NCBI RefSeq assembly: GCF_020906275.1
Contig: NZ_CP086727.1
Span: 930,001 to 994,000, forward strand
DNA: 64,000 nucleotides
Source of the DNA: Parasphingorhabdus litoris DSM 22379
GTDB lineage: Bacteria > Pseudomonadota > Alphaproteobacteria > Sphingomonadales > Sphingomonadaceae
Direction: 5' to 3'
Shown: in pieces, positions 9,105-19,044 of the stretch
How positions within the stretch are numbered: the first letter of the stretch is position 1
Layout: every line of letters begins with the position of its first letter
The notes under the pieces: generated by a model
Databases searched by the model: none
What the model saw: the letters and a program-made list of their open reading frames with translations, nothing else
Told to the model about the DNA's origin: nothing
Translations under genes and position numbers: made by a program

Positions 9105-10300
9105 AAGCTATTGTTATAGTGTTCAAACGCTTTGGCAAGATCAGTGATCAAATCGCCCGGGTCTTCAAGCCCGATGTTCAATCGAACCAGAGCACCTTTC
9201 ATTTCCCATTTTGTCGCTGTGCGATATTTTTCCGGATCGACAGGTAGGGCCAGACTCTCAAAGCCGCCCCAACTATAGCCAATTCCGAACAAGCTCAGCG
9301 CGTCAATAAATGCTGCGCGCGATGTTTCGTCACCTCCTGTTAGCTCGAATGAAAAAAGTCCGGATGATCCATTGAAATCGCGTTTCCAAATTTCATGGCC
9401 GGGACAATCAAGCAGCGCGGGATGTAGAACCCGTCCAACTTCCGGTCGGTCTTTCAGCCAATGTGCAACGGTGAGTGCTGACTGTTCATGCTGCTTCAAT
9501 CGGACTTCCAAAGTTCGCAAACCGCGCGCAGCAAGATAAGCATCATCGGGCGAGACCACTTGACCAAGCTGTTGCGCCGTCCGTCTGAGCCGGGTCCAAT
9601 ATTTCTCATGGGTCGTGGCTGCACCCATCATCACGTCGCTATGACCAACGATATATTTGGTGGCCGCTACGATGGAGATATCGACACCTTTTTCCAGTGC
9701 TGGGAAAAAACGGGATGTTGCCCATGTGTTGTCGAGCAGCGTTACGATGCCGGCGGCACGGGCGGCCTTGCAAATGGCCGGGACGTCCTGCACTTCAAAG
9801 GTCAAGCTTCCTGGGCTTTCCAGTAGTACCGCTTTGGTTTTGTTGGTAAAAAGACCTGATATGTCTTCGCCGGTCAATGGGTCATAATAGTGCGCAGTGA
9901 CACCCATGCGTTTCAGGAACGCGTCTGCATAGCTGCGGCTTGGGTCGTAGCTGCTGTCCGTAAGCAGCACCTCGTCTCCCGGTTTGAGTACCGCTAGCAT
10001 TGCACAGGCAATAGCGGCCACGCCGGAAGGATAAAGCATGGTTCCAGTGGCTCCCGGTTCCATCTCGGTAAGGGCTTCCGCCAGAGACCATTGGGTGGGG
10101 GAACCGCGGCGACCATAGAAAAAGCGTCCATCTTCGTTATTTTTAACGCCGGCCCGCAAATCTGCGACCGTGTCATAGAGATGGGTACTTCCACGCCAAA
10201 CTGGCGGATTGACAATAGCGCCGGTCCATTCCTTGCGCCTGCCGCTCGTAACGGCCTGGGTGGCTGGACTATTGGTGGGTTTGTCTTTGCTTTTGGCCAA
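9101..10300 (-). CDS. metC: Cystathionine beta-lyase (PLP-dependent, Cys/Met family)
   Basis: 399 aa, full length for the Cys/Met-metabolism PLP family. The PLP lysine lies in IVAATKYIVGHSDVMMG; other family landmarks are YPSGVAAIACAMLAVLKPGDEVL and a LLDNTWATSRFF segment. The enzyme cleaves cystathionine to homocysteine, pyruvate and ammonia in methionine synthesis; gamma-synthase or gamma-lyase activity cannot be ruled out by sequence alone, but the N-terminus and the GYSWGGFESL loop fit MetC. The sulfurtransferase gene lies upstream on the same strand, with a repeat element between. Confidence 0.9.
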   Translation of the reverse strand: MAKSKDKPTNSPATQAVTSGRRKEWTGAIVNPPVWRGSTHLYDTVADLRAGVKNNEDGRFFYGRRGSPTQWSLAEALTEMEPGATGTMLYPSGVAAIACAMLAVLKPGDEVLLTDSSYDPSRSYADAFLKRMGVTAHYYDPLTGEDISGLFTNKTKAVLLESPGSLTFEVQDVPAICKAARAAGIVTLLDNTWATSRFFPALEKGVDISIVAATKYIVGHSDVMMGAATTHEKYWTRLRRTAQQLGQVVSPDDAYLAARGLRTLEVRLKQHEQSALTVAHWLKDRPEVGRVLHPALLDCPGHEIWKRDFNGSSGLFSFELTGGDETSRAAFIDALSLFGIGYSWGGFESLALPVDPEKYRTATKWEMKGALVRLNIGLEDPGDLITDLAKAFEHYNNSL

Positions 10301-10310
10301 TTGTTATCCC

Positions 10311-10377
10311 GCTAGCCCTGAGCCTGTCGAAGGGCACTTCTTGACTAGAGAGGGGCTTCGATCGGCTCAGCCCTAGC
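10311..10377. repeat. REP-like imperfect inverted repeat (sphingomonad type)
   Basis: Arms 10311-10332 and 10356-10377 match at 18 of 22 positions when one is reverse-complemented, with a 23-nt middle. The core CCTGAGCCTGTCGAAGGG resembles a repeat dispersed in many sphingomonad genomes. It lies between the sulfurtransferase stop and metC start. Confidence 0.7.
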
Positions 10378-10399
10378 GGTGAAAACAGAGCTGATTACA

Positions 10400-11236
10400 T
10401 CAAGCAGTCGTTTTGGGTGTATCTGCGTCCGCTCCCCATTCAGCCCAACTGCCGTCGTAAAGAGCGACTTTTTCGGCGCCGGCAACCGCCGCGGCAAATG
10501 AAACCACGGCCGCTGTCATGCCAGAACCACAGGTGGTGACAATGGGTTTGCCCAAATTAACATCGGCCTTGTCGAACAATGCCTTCATTTCATCAGCGGT
10601 TTTCCAAGTACCATCTGCGTTGAAAAACTCGCTGTGCGGAATGTTGACCGATCCCGGTATACTGCCAGAAACAATGCCCGGGCGTGGATCTTCTTCCGCA
10701 CCGGAAAAACGCGCCGCTGGCCGGGCATCAACAACTTGCTCGTCCTTGCTATGCAAGTTGGCCAGCATGTCCGCTTTGGTGCGAACATCCTTATCATCTT
10801 TCCACACAGTGAAGTGGCGATGACGCAGCGCCTCCTTACCTGATTCAAGCGGCCTTCCTTCGGCCTTCCACTTGGCGATGCCACCATCGAGAATTGCAAC
10901 TTCATGGGCTCCAAAAATGGTCAACATCCACCAGGCGCGCGCAGCGCTTTTCAGTGGGCTATCATCATAGAGTACGATACGGCTGCCGTCTCCCAGGCCG
11001 AGGGATTGCATACGGCTGGCAAATTTCTCTGGTGGCGGAAGCATATTTTCCACTGGATTGCCGGTATCGGTCAGCTCGCCCAGGTCCATGAAGACTGCTC
11101 CGGGGATATGTCCTGCTTCATATTCAGCGGCTGGATCACGCCCGGCATCAGGCATGAATTTGGTGGCATCAACTATACGCAAATCTGATGCGCCCAGTTC
11201 ATTTGCAAGCCAGTCAGTGGTTACCAGCAGTTCCAT
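10400..11236 (-). CDS. sseA: 3-mercaptopyruvate sulfurtransferase (two rhodanese domains)
   Basis: 278 aa from the ATG at 11236, preceded at 6 nt by AGGAG; an ATG six codons upstream is also in frame. Two tandem rhodanese domains are present: the first inactive (residues about 1-130, with AAEYEAGHIPGAVFMDL), the second with the active-site loop CGSGMTA, catalytic C236. That loop form is typical of mercaptopyruvate sulfurtransferase rather than thiosulfate rhodanese (E. coli SseA has CGSGVTA). It moves sulfur from mercaptopyruvate to acceptor thiols or cyanide in the cytoplasm. Same strand as metC, so both are sulfur amino acid genes. Confidence 0.92.
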   Translation of the reverse strand: MELLVTTDWLANELGASDLRIVDATKFMPDAGRDPAAEYEAGHIPGAVFMDLGELTDTGNPVENMLPPPEKFASRMQSLGLGDGSRIVLYDDSPLKSAARAWWMLTIFGAHEVAILDGGIAKWKAEGRPLESGKEALRHRHFTVWKDDKDVRTKADMLANLHSKDEQVVDARPAARFSGAEEDPRPGIVSGSIPGSVNIPHSEFFNADGTWKTADEMKALFDKADVNLGKPIVTTCGSGMTAAVVSFAAAVAGAEKVALYDGSWAEWGADADTPKTTA

Positions 11237-11379
11237 TTTATGCTCCTTGTGCAAGCGGGCGACGAAATCGCCACGACTTTAATATGCCGACATCTATCGA
11301 TTCGTATTCAGACCGTCGAGGCTATAATGCATTGAAGATGGAATCCACAGCTTATGTGGCTTTTCGGCAAATGATTGAT

Positions 11380-12909
11380 TTACAATCGTTCCAGAAATGC
11401 TTGCGCACCGTCACGGAGCTGTTTCTGTACGTCAGAATCCATTGCATTCCAGATGCGGTAGGGCATGGCGAGCCGGTTATTTTTCGCCAGCTTTTCTTCA
11501 TTGCGAGCCAGGAAATCCCAGTAGAGTGCGTTAAACGGGCAAGCTTTCTTGCCCATTCGCTGCTTCACATCATAGCGACAGGACGTACAGTGATCTGACA
11601 TCTTGTTTATGTAATTGCCGGATGAGGCATAGGGTTTGGAAGCGATGATCCCGCCATCACCAAATTGGCTCATTCCCAGTGTGTTCGGCAATTCTACCCA
11701 TTCATAGGCATCTGCATAGACTTCCAGATACCAGATATGGACCGCATGAGGATCAATTCCCGCGATAAGGGCGAAGTTGCCGGTGATCATCAACCGTTGG
11801 ATATGGTGAGCGTAGGAAAGATCTAACGTCTGACCGATTGCCTCAGACAGGCACAACATATCTGTGTCACCGGTATAATAGAATTCTGGTAGTGGCCGGC
11901 GGGCGTCTAGGAAATTGCGTTCCGCATAATCAGGTCCTTCGCGCCAATAGATACCCCGAACATATTCGCGCCAGCCGATAATCTGGCGGATAAAACCCTC
12001 GGCAGCGTTAAGCGGCACTTTTCCGTCGGCATAGAGATCAGCCACCTCCTGACAAAGCTCCAACGGATCGAGTAGGCCGCTGTTGATATAAGGTGACAGG
12101 ATCGAATGCCAGAGAAAGGGTTCTCCTGTAAGCATTGCATCCTGATAGTCGCCAAATTGCGCCAGGGCATGATCGAGAAACTGGCGCCGTTGCCTCAATG
12201 CTTCTTCATGAGTCACGGCGAAATGGAAATGATCCAGTGAACCGGGATGGTCTGCAAATTTTTCTGCAACCAGTTCCATGACCTCTTGGGTGATCTCGTC
12301 CGGATCAAAGCGGATGGGTTTTGGCATCATCAAATCGCTCTGGGCTGGCTTGCGATTTTCGGCATCATAGTTCCACTTGCCACCTTCAGGTTTACCATCC
12401 TCATCCAGCAATAAACCTGTCTTACGCCGCATTTCGCGGTAGAAAAACTCCATCCGCAATTGCTTCTTACCCTCCGCCCAATCATCAAACTCTTTATGGG
12501 TGGCGATGAAACGATCGTCAGGGCAAATGGTGACCGGGATATCAAATTGATCCTGCCAATTTTCGATCATGGCCATGATTCGCCATTCGCCGGCTTCGGT
12601 AATTCGGATTGAATCGATGGTATATCTTTCGCATGCCCGAGCAATCTCGCCGGTAAAGCTGCCGCTATTGTCGGGATCATCTAGTTTCACATAATCAACT
12701 GTCCAGCCACGCGAACGGAGCGTTTCGGCATGATGACGCATGGCTGAAAATATATAAGCAATCTTGGCTTTGTGATGCTTTACATAGGTGGCCTCGGCTT
12801 CCACCTCCATCATAAGCAATACTGATCGATCTTTCTCTTGGCCGGCGAGTGAAGACATGTTCCATGACAATTGGTCGCCAAGGATTGGAATAAGTGTTTT
12901 CTCCTGCAT
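11380..12909 (-). CDS. phrB: Cryptochrome/photolyase of the FeS-BCP ((6-4) photolyase) class
   Basis: 509 aa, DPRP-type (deoxyribodipyrimidine photolyase-related) protein. The N-terminal antenna domain starts IPILGDQLSW; the C-terminal FAD domain contains DLSYAHHIQRLMITGNFALIAG. Four cysteines at 353, 441, 444 and 457 (CTSCRYD and KKACPFNALYWDF) have exactly the spacing of the [4Fe-4S] ligands of Agrobacterium PhrB (350, 438, 441, 454). The expected activity is light-dependent repair of (6-4) photoproducts with FAD and a lumazine antenna. It is a single gene with 143 bp to the next gene. Confidence 0.93.
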   Translation of the reverse strand: MQEKTLIPILGDQLSWNMSSLAGQEKDRSVLLMMEVEAEATYVKHHKAKIAYIFSAMRHHAETLRSRGWTVDYVKLDDPDNSGSFTGEIARACERYTIDSIRITEAGEWRIMAMIENWQDQFDIPVTICPDDRFIATHKEFDDWAEGKKQLRMEFFYREMRRKTGLLLDEDGKPEGGKWNYDAENRKPAQSDLMMPKPIRFDPDEITQEVMELVAEKFADHPGSLDHFHFAVTHEEALRQRRQFLDHALAQFGDYQDAMLTGEPFLWHSILSPYINSGLLDPLELCQEVADLYADGKVPLNAAEGFIRQIIGWREYVRGIYWREGPDYAERNFLDARRPLPEFYYTGDTDMLCLSEAIGQTLDLSYAHHIQRLMITGNFALIAGIDPHAVHIWYLEVYADAYEWVELPNTLGMSQFGDGGIIASKPYASSGNYINKMSDHCTSCRYDVKQRMGKKACPFNALYWDFLARNEEKLAKNNRLAMPYRIWNAMDSDVQKQLRDGAQAFLERL

Positions 12910-12975
12910 CCCGTTTAGATGGAGCGGAATGCGGATAAAGACAGCCTGTGCTTTAGTACATTAGGTTGATCGATT

Positions 12976-14418
12976 TCAGGTGTTTAGTGGCCGCTGACCA
13001 ACGGGCTCAAAGATTTTAGGTCCAAGATCCAAGCGAAAGGGTGCCATTTTGGGTCGCCGCGGTTCATATTCCCGGCCGATAATAAACGACGCAATTTGTT
13101 GGCATTCAACGTCATGTTGATCGAGATAAACAACGCCAAAGCGAGCCAAGGGAATGAATAAGGCCTGTGCTTTGATCGTTATGGGCCGAATGGCATTGAG
13201 CGGTAACCGTATGTCCCCTTTCACCGATATGGTTTCACCAGCTGGCAGTTCTTCAATCTCGTGCAGCAATTCTCCGGATTCGAGTTCTCCATTCCTGGCG
13301 TTTTCAGAATTCGCCTGCATCATTGCGCCCGATAGGCGGATGCCGCGTAAGAGCTGATCAGAGCGATTGGTCAGCGTTACGGCGTAATTCAGGACGGCAT
13401 TCAGCAATGTGGATGAAGCGCCAGTGGCTATCAGATCAATCTGTAAGCAATCTGTCTGTGTTGATTTTGGAGTTGATTTTGGTGCGGCTGGCCGGGGTTC
13501 AGTGACCTTTTGGGATGCTTCCGAACTGAAACCGATTTTGGATGTCACAAACCCGTTGGATGGTGTGGGAGATGCGGGTTCAGGCTCTGCCGGATTGGGT
13601 GGTGAATAAATCTTAGGTGCAGATTTGCGCAATGCTGGTGTGGGGTCGATGGGTTCTGCTGGCAATGGCGTAATATCATTCGCGTGATCGACTGGTTCTT
13701 CTTCCGATAACAACGCAGCCGTCTTACGGCGGAAAAAATATCCCCGCAAGCCGCCGAGCAGGAGCAAGATTATTGCTCCACCAACAAAATAGGGGATGGA
13801 CCCTCCCGAATTAAGATCCGGAGCGGGTGAGGTGGTTGATGGCTTGCTTGTTTCCCTTGACGCCCGGGGAGTTGACGGCACGGTTTGAGCCGGGAGATCT
13901 GAAGTGAAGCCGGGTTGAGGCTCGCTACCGCCCGTTGCTTGATTTTGCGGTGCTGCGATTGCCGGTACCCTTTCACCTGTAGGAGCACTCGATGGCACAG
14001 CGCGCTGCGGGGAATTGGCAGGTGTGTCGGGCTGCCTGTTGTCAGTTGGCACCGAGCGGGCTTGAGACCCTGTCGTTGCCGCATCAGTCGGCTGCGGTGT
14101 AGCTGGCAAGGGAAGCGACTGCGCAGCGGGTTGTGGGCTCGATGCAGCATCATTTTGAGACGGCGTGGCTTGCGGAGGTGCGGCATTCTCCTCGACAGGC
14201 CCCTGTGCTTGGTTAGCCGAAGAATTTTGGTCATTACCCGGCGGCAGGGAATAATCGCTGACGGAGGGCAGTTCTGGTGGCGGTTCGGGCGGCAATTGTC
14301 GCGGTACAGTCTGACCCAGCGCCGAGGAGGCAGTGACGATTGACAGGCAAAGTGCCCCGGCAATGATCATTGCCAGCGATCTTGTCCGCTTCATTCGTCT
14401 CAATCGATTTATCGTCAT
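12976..14418 (-). CDS. Proline-rich exported/membrane protein, unknown function
   Basis: 480 aa from the ATG at 14418; in-frame ATGs at 14496 and 14394 are alternatives and none has a strong ribosome site. It has a signal peptide (ending ASSALGQ), a low-complexity Pro/Ser/Gln/Ala region of about 190 residues, one transmembrane helix (IPYFVGGAIILLLLGGLRGYFF) followed by RRK, a second charged linker, and a C-terminal beta-rich domain of about 150 residues containing YAVTLTNRSDQLL and ending RPKMAPFRLDLGPKIFEPVGQRPL. The topology implies a periplasmic proline-rich stalk and a cytoplasmic C-terminal domain. No family is recognised with confidence. Confidence 0.7.
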   Translation of the reverse strand: MTINRLRRMKRTRSLAMIIAGALCLSIVTASSALGQTVPRQLPPEPPPELPSVSDYSLPPGNDQNSSANQAQGPVEENAAPPQATPSQNDAASSPQPAAQSLPLPATPQPTDAATTGSQARSVPTDNRQPDTPANSPQRAVPSSAPTGERVPAIAAPQNQATGGSEPQPGFTSDLPAQTVPSTPRASRETSKPSTTSPAPDLNSGGSIPYFVGGAIILLLLGGLRGYFFRRKTAALLSEEEPVDHANDITPLPAEPIDPTPALRKSAPKIYSPPNPAEPEPASPTPSNGFVTSKIGFSSEASQKVTEPRPAAPKSTPKSTQTDCLQIDLIATGASSTLLNAVLNYAVTLTNRSDQLLRGIRLSGAMMQANSENARNGELESGELLHEIEELPAGETISVKGDIRLPLNAIRPITIKAQALFIPLARFGVVYLDQHDVECQQIASFIIGREYEPRRPKMAPFRLDLGPKIFEPVGQRPLNT

Positions 14419-14515
14419 TGCCCTTTTCGACCCTGGGTTGTTTTTCTGCGCCTCTACACGCTGAACCATCAATGAATATCGGGCCAGGGATGACATGAGC
14501 TGCCCCGTGCACTAG

Positions 14516-14995
14516 ATGACCTGCATGACAGATAAAGATACATCAAAAACAACGCCGCGTTTCTTGGGTCAGGACAGCGCTCTGCCGACTTCTCCCGAAG
14601 AGGCGATCTTGGATTATGTTCCAAATCCGCGGGCCGGGGAACTCTATCTTACGCGCTTTGCAGTGCCGGAGTTTACATCGCTTTGTCCGGTGACTGCGCA
14701 ACCTGACTTTGCCCATCTGGTCATTGACTATGCGCCAGATAAAACAATCGTGGAGTCTAAATCGCTCAAGCTGTTTTTGGGGTCTTTTCGCAATCATGCG
14801 GCCTTTCATGAAGACTGTACAGTGGGGATCGGCCAGCGGCTTTTCACCGAGATGAAGCCCAAATGGGTGCGTATCGGAGGTTACTGGTATCCTCGCGGCG
14901 GCATTCCGATTGATGTGTTTTGGCAATCGGGTGAGCCACCGCAAGGCTTGTGGATACCGGATCAGGGCGTGGCTTCTTATCGGGGGCGCGGTTGA
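14516..14995 (+). CDS. queF: NADPH-dependent 7-cyano-7-deazaguanine reductase QueF
   Basis: 159 aa, the short single-domain QueF type. It reduces preQ0 to preQ1 in queuosine tRNA biosynthesis. The catalytic cysteine is in [16 protein letters not shown], and the QueF signature [15 protein letters not shown] follows, then the FHEDCT motif with a second conserved cysteine. The first ATG is at 14516, another at 14525. The stop overlaps the next ATG (TGATG), coupling it to the GST-like gene, although that gene has no known role in queuosine synthesis. Confidence 0.94.
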   Translation: MTCMTDKDTSKTTPRFLGQDSALPTSPEEAILDYVPNPRAGELYLTRFAVPEFTSLCPVTAQPDFAHLVIDYAPDKTIVESKSLKLFLGSFRNHAAFHEDCTVGIGQRLFTEMKPKWVRIGGYWYPRGGIPIDVFWQSGEPPQGLWIPDQGVASYRGRG

Positions 14996-16083
14996 TGGCA
15001 CATAAGTTATACGCGGCACCACTATCGCTCTACTCCGGCAAAGCTCGCGCCTATCTCGACTGGAAAGGCGTAAATTATGAGGAAATCCTCTCTTCAGGAG
15101 AGGTTTATAAGGATATCATCATTCCCAAAGTGGGGCGGCCGGTTATTCCCGTCTTAGATACAGGAGACGGAGAGACCATTCAGGATACAACCTGTATCAT
15201 TGACCATTTTGAAGGAAAGATCGACGGACCCTCGATTTATCCGTCAACTCCGAAACAACGACTGGTTGCATTGTTGCTCGAAACATTTGGTGATGAATGG
15301 TTGGTTATTCCGGCGATGCATTATCGTTGGAATTACAATGAAGAGTGGGTTTACGGCGAATTCGGTGCAACCGCTGCTCCGAATGCGAGCAAGGAGGAGC
15401 AGTTAGCAATTGGCCGAGAAAGGGGCAGTAACTTCAAGGGATTCTGTCCTATATTGGGTATAAATCCCCAAACTATTCCGGCGATTGAAGCAAGCTATGA
15501 GGCTTTGTTGGCTGACTTAGATGCTCATTTTGCTGAGCATGATTATTTGCTCGGTACGCGGCCCTGTATTGGTGATTATGGTCTTATTGGCCCACTTTAT
15601 GCTCATCTCTATCGTGATCCTGCGTCGGGCGAAATTATGAACCGACTGGCCCCGCGCGTTGCATCCTGGGTTGAACGAATGGTTCGCGTCGAAGCTCCTT
15701 TGTCTGGCGAATTTCTGGCCGATGACGCGGTGCCCGCTACGCTGATGCCAGTTTTGGAACGGATGATGAGCGAGCAGATGCCTTTTTTGCAGGCCACTGC
15801 GGATATGTTGGAAACTTGGTCTGCGGATAATCCTGAAGCAGAATTGCCGCGCGCCGTCGGTATGGCCGAGTTCACAATGGAGAATGTTACAGGACAGCGG
15901 ATCGCACCGCCATTCAGCTTGTGGATGTTACAGCGGGCATTGGATTATTATCAGGGATTGGGTGATGCCGATAAATTAATGGTCGATACGTTCCTATCTT
16001 CCGTGAAAGGCGCACGGGGATTGCAGGATTTTGATCTGAAGCAACCATTGGTGTTTGAAAATTTCAAACTGCGATTAGCTTAG
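14995..16083 (+). CDS. Glutathione S-transferase family protein, long form
   Basis: 362 aa from the ATG at 14995, which overlaps the queF stop; an upstream in-frame ATG at 14950 lies within queF. Residues 1-80 form a thioredoxin-fold GST N-domain (KLYAAPLSLYSGKARAYLDWKGV ... IPVLDTGDGETIQDTTCIIDHF). The C-terminal helical part is much longer than the usual 120-130 residues of a GST and includes AEHDYLLGTRPCIGDYGLIGPLYAHLYRD. The role is presumably glutathione-dependent detoxification, but the substrate is unknown. Convergent with the next GST-fold gene, with 15 bp between stops. Confidence 0.85.
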   Translation: MAHKLYAAPLSLYSGKARAYLDWKGVNYEEILSSGEVYKDIIIPKVGRPVIPVLDTGDGETIQDTTCIIDHFEGKIDGPSIYPSTPKQRLVALLLETFGDEWLVIPAMHYRWNYNEEWVYGEFGATAAPNASKEEQLAIGRERGSNFKGFCPILGINPQTIPAIEASYEALLADLDAHFAEHDYLLGTRPCIGDYGLIGPLYAHLYRDPASGEIMNRLAPRVASWVERMVRVEAPLSGEFLADDAVPATLMPVLERMMSEQMPFLQATADMLETWSADNPEAELPRAVGMAEFTMENVTGQRIAPPFSLWMLQRALDYYQGLGDADKLMVDTFLSSVKGARGLQDFDLKQPLVFENFKLRLA

Positions 16084-16098
16084 TCTTCTTACTAGTGC

Positions 16099-16812
16099 TT
16101 ACCCTGTAACATCAGGAAACCATAGAGCCTGGCAACGCTCCACATAAGGCGCGAAATTCGTATGCGATTTGGCGGCCTCCAATAATGGGCTAGGTAGCTC
16201 TTCGATCAAACTATTGGCGATGATCGGATATGCGATTGTATCAAGGCTAGTCGGTTGATCGCCAAACATGAAGGCTTTCTCACCCAGTTGTGTCGATAAT
16301 GCTTCCAAGTCAGCAGCGCCAAAGGCATAGATATTCTTTGCGGCATGGCGACCGATCCCTTGAGCCTTTAAATTGTTTTTCACCTGTTTCTGGGCGATGA
16401 TCGGGATGAGATTGCGAATAAGAGGTGGCATGGCTCCGAACCAGAATTTCTTGATGATCGGCCAGTTATGATCATCAATCCATCGGCTATAAACCGTTAC
16501 CCAATATAGCCGCTCCTCAATCATCCGTGCCATGGCGTGAGATGTTGCGCGTTGTTCTCCTGTCAAACCGGCATCGAAATCAGTCCCGTATTTGTTTTCG
16601 AGGTGACGTTGGATCAATGCGGTATCGGCAATTTCGGCGCCGTCATCGATAAGGAATGGAAGCTTTCCTTTGGGGGCCTTGCGCGGGTCGTCCATTATCT
16701 CGGTATCATATTCAACTTTCGCGATTTTCAACAAAATCTCGCCTTTCATACAGAAAGGGCTGGGATTGGGGACGCCAAAACCTGATTGGAACTGCTTGTA
16801 TTTGATGGTCAT
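16099..16812 (-). CDS. GST-fold protein, Fax/metaxin-like
   Basis: 237 aa. The N-terminal thioredoxin-like domain begins with FGVPNPSPFCMKGEILLKIA, with the CMK cysteine at residue 21, and continues KLPFLIDDGAEIADTALIQRHLE. The C-terminal helical domain has a long RMIEERLYWVTVYSRW helix and ends with PTSLDTIAYPIIANSL. This is the architecture of 'failed axon connections'/metaxin-like GST relatives common in alphaproteobacteria. Catalytic activity is unproven. It is divergent from the thioesterase gene. Confidence 0.85.
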   Translation of the reverse strand: MTIKYKQFQSGFGVPNPSPFCMKGEILLKIAKVEYDTEIMDDPRKAPKGKLPFLIDDGAEIADTALIQRHLENKYGTDFDAGLTGEQRATSHAMARMIEERLYWVTVYSRWIDDHNWPIIKKFWFGAMPPLIRNLIPIIAQKQVKNNLKAQGIGRHAAKNIYAFGAADLEALSTQLGEKAFMFGDQPTSLDTIAYPIIANSLIEELPSPLLEAAKSHTNFAPYVERCQALWFPDVTG

Positions 16813-16948
16813 GTCTTGCCTCCCGTTATTTTGTTCTGGAGCGACATATCACAAAAAATTGGGTCTATCCGGCACGATATTGCACAACCATGTCGCTTTT
16901 TTGTTTTTGTCCTATCAATTGGCTAGCGCTAACATTATTGTTAGCATC

Positions 16949-17350
16949 ATGAACAGCATCCCCCATCATCACAATATCGCGATAATGCCCGATGATATCG
17001 ATTTCATGGGGCATGTGAACAACGCCAATTACCTGAAATGGGTGCAGGATGCGGTTATTGCCCATTGGGAAAAAATTGCACCGTCAGAAGCGGTAGCAAC
17101 GCATCTCTGGGTCGCATTGAAGCATGAGATAACCTACCGAAAACCAGCTTTTTTGGAAGATGATGTCATTGCTGAGGTGCTGCTCGAAAAAGTACATGGC
17201 GCGCGCGCCTTTTACAGCACTGTGATCCGCCGCGGTGAAGATGTGCTTGCTGAGGTGCAATCCAGCTGGTGCTGTGTCGACGCAGATACCTTGCGACCCA
17301 TGCGAATCGCGAAAGATATCGTAGCCAATTTCTTCGGCAGCAAAGACTGA
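16949..17350 (+). CDS. Acyl-CoA thioesterase, hot-dog fold (YbgC/FadM type)
   Basis: 133 aa from the ATG at 16949; the frame is open 280 bp further upstream but that part lies antisense within the GST gene. It has the hot-dog family motif DDIDFMGHVNNANYLKWVQDA, with the Asp of 'D..GHVNN' that acts in 4-hydroxybenzoyl-CoA thioesterase-type enzymes. It probably hydrolyses short or aromatic acyl-CoA esters. Ends 10 bp before the convergent DUF853 gene. Confidence 0.88.
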   Translation: MNSIPHHHNIAIMPDDIDFMGHVNNANYLKWVQDAVIAHWEKIAPSEAVATHLWVALKHEITYRKPAFLEDDVIAEVLLEKVHGARAFYSTVIRRGEDVLAEVQSSWCCVDADTLRPMRIAKDIVANFFGSKD

Positions 17351-17359
17351 GCCGAGCGC

Positions 17360-18940
17360 TTAGCGCATCAATCCACCAATCAGATTGCGAACAAATCGTC
17401 CGGCAACCGGGCCAGCAAGGTCCGTTGCGATAGAGCCGACTGCAGAGGTAACACCGGATCGCATCGGATTTGCCCGCGACTTTTTGCCGAGCATGGTAGA
17501 CGCAGCAATGCCAGCGGCAGAACCCATGGCAACCTTCGCACCTCGACTAAAGGCCTTTTCCCAAATGCTTTTGCTTTTGCGCGGGCGTTTGCGCACTTCA
17601 TCTTCGCCTTTTTCTTCGACTTCTTTTGCGGTTTCGGTCGCATCAATCACTTTTTGCGCCAATATTTCCTCGGCACTTTCACGATCGATTTCTTCATCAT
17701 ATTTGCCATCATAGGGCGAAATGGACTGCATGATGGCCCGTTCCTTGGCTGTCACTGGACCCAGACGAGACCTTGGCGGTTTAATCAAGGTGCGCTGGAC
17801 AATGGACGGTGCGCCGTCTTCCAACAGAGTAGAGACCAACGCTTCACCAACCCGCAATTCTGTAATGGCTTCTTCAACGTCCAGATCCGGATTGATCCGA
17901 AACGTATCAGCCGCCGCTTTAATCGCTTTCTTGTCACGAGGCGTAAAGGCGCGCAGGGCGTGCTGCACACGGTTTCCAAGCTGTCCTGCAACATCTTCGG
18001 GAATATCGATCGGATTTTGAGTGACAAAATAGACGCCGACACCTTTGGAGCGGATCAGGCGTACCACCTGCTCGATTTTGTCTTCCAGTGCTTTTGGAGC
18101 ATCTTCGAACAGCAAATGGGCTTCGTCGAAAAAGAAAACGAGCTTTGGTTTTTCCGGATCACCCACTTCCGGTAGCGTTTCAAAAAGTTCCGCGAGGAGC
18201 CAGAGCAGGAAAGTTGCATATAGTTTCGGACTGCGCATGAGTTGGTCGGCAGCCAGGACATTGATATAACCGCGGCCCTGGTCGTCGCAATTTATGAAAT
18301 CGTCAATTTCCAGCGCTGGCTCACCGAAAAACTGTCCGGCACCCTGGCTGTCAAGTTGCAGCAATTGACGTTGGATCGCACCCACGCTCGCTTTGCTGAC
18401 ATTGCCATATTTTGCCGAAAGCTCTTTTGCGTTCTCTGCGGTGTAAGCGAGCATCGATTGGAGATCATCCAGATTCAGCAGCAAAAGGCCTTCTTCATCA
18501 GCAAAACGGAAGACGATATTGAGTACGCCTTCCTGAGTGTCATTCAGGTCCATTAGGCGCGCGAGTAGAAGAGGCCCCATTTCAGTGATCGTGGTACGGA
18601 TCGGGTGGCCTTGCTTGCCGTAGAGATCCCAGAAGATCGCTGGATTGTCGGAATAGGCATAATCATCCATGCCTAGCTCCTTCGCACGCTCTTCGAGTTT
18701 GTCTGCATGTTTAAAACTGGGGGAGCCAGCCATGGAGATACCAGCAAGGTCACCTTTGACATCGGCCACAAAGACCGGAACGCCATTGGCCGAAAAGCTT
18801 TCTGCCAAACCCTGTAGCGTGACTGTTTTACCAGTTCCTGTTGCGCCGGCTATCAGGCCATGGCGATTGGCACGTTTGAGGTTTAGGCTTTGGCGCTCGT
18901 CTCCACCCAATCCCAAAAATATCTCTGTCGCGTCAGCCAT
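17360..18940 (-). CDS. DUF853 / HerA-like ATPase (YjgR family)
   Basis: 526 aa. The P-loop [11 protein letters not shown] is at residues 31-41, and the Walker B is [12 protein letters not shown]. The motif [16 protein letters not shown] and a C-terminal arginine-rich stretch ([18 protein letters not shown]) are family features. HerA-like proteins are hexameric ATPases of the FtsK/HerA group; the cellular role of YjgR/DUF853 is not established. The last 60 residues are glycine/alanine rich ([19 protein letters not shown]). It stands alone between a convergent thioesterase and htrA. Confidence 0.9.
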   Translation of the reverse strand: MADATEIFLGLGGDERQSLNLKRANRHGLIAGATGTGKTVTLQGLAESFSANGVPVFVADVKGDLAGISMAGSPSFKHADKLEERAKELGMDDYAYSDNPAIFWDLYGKQGHPIRTTITEMGPLLLARLMDLNDTQEGVLNIVFRFADEEGLLLLNLDDLQSMLAYTAENAKELSAKYGNVSKASVGAIQRQLLQLDSQGAGQFFGEPALEIDDFINCDDQGRGYINVLAADQLMRSPKLYATFLLWLLAELFETLPEVGDPEKPKLVFFFDEAHLLFEDAPKALEDKIEQVVRLIRSKGVGVYFVTQNPIDIPEDVAGQLGNRVQHALRAFTPRDKKAIKAAADTFRINPDLDVEEAITELRVGEALVSTLLEDGAPSIVQRTLIKPPRSRLGPVTAKERAIMQSISPYDGKYDEEIDRESAEEILAQKVIDATETAKEVEEKGEDEVRKRPRKSKSIWEKAFSRGAKVAMGSAAGIAASTMLGKKSRANPMRSGVTSAVGSIATDLAGPVAGRFVRNLIGGLMR

Positions 18941-18991
18941 ACCCGAATCCCCTTAATTGTTCGAATTCGAAAGATATCGCTCACCCAACAA

Positions 18992-19018
18992 AAAGGCCAG
19001 CGTGATACGCTGGCCTTT
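18992..19018 (-). terminator. Rho-independent terminator of htrA
   Basis: A perfect 12-bp stem (AAAGGCCAGCGT / ACGCTGGCCTTT) with a 3-nt loop. On the minus strand a run of five T follows. It lies 27 bp beyond the htrA stop. Confidence 0.88.
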
Positions 19019-19044
19019 GGGTAAAGTTACATGTTTATCGCCAT

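Noticed and set aside
16670..16948. Extended thioesterase start
   Set aside because: It would overlap the GST gene antisense and gives no hot-dog-domain sequence; the family begins at 16949.
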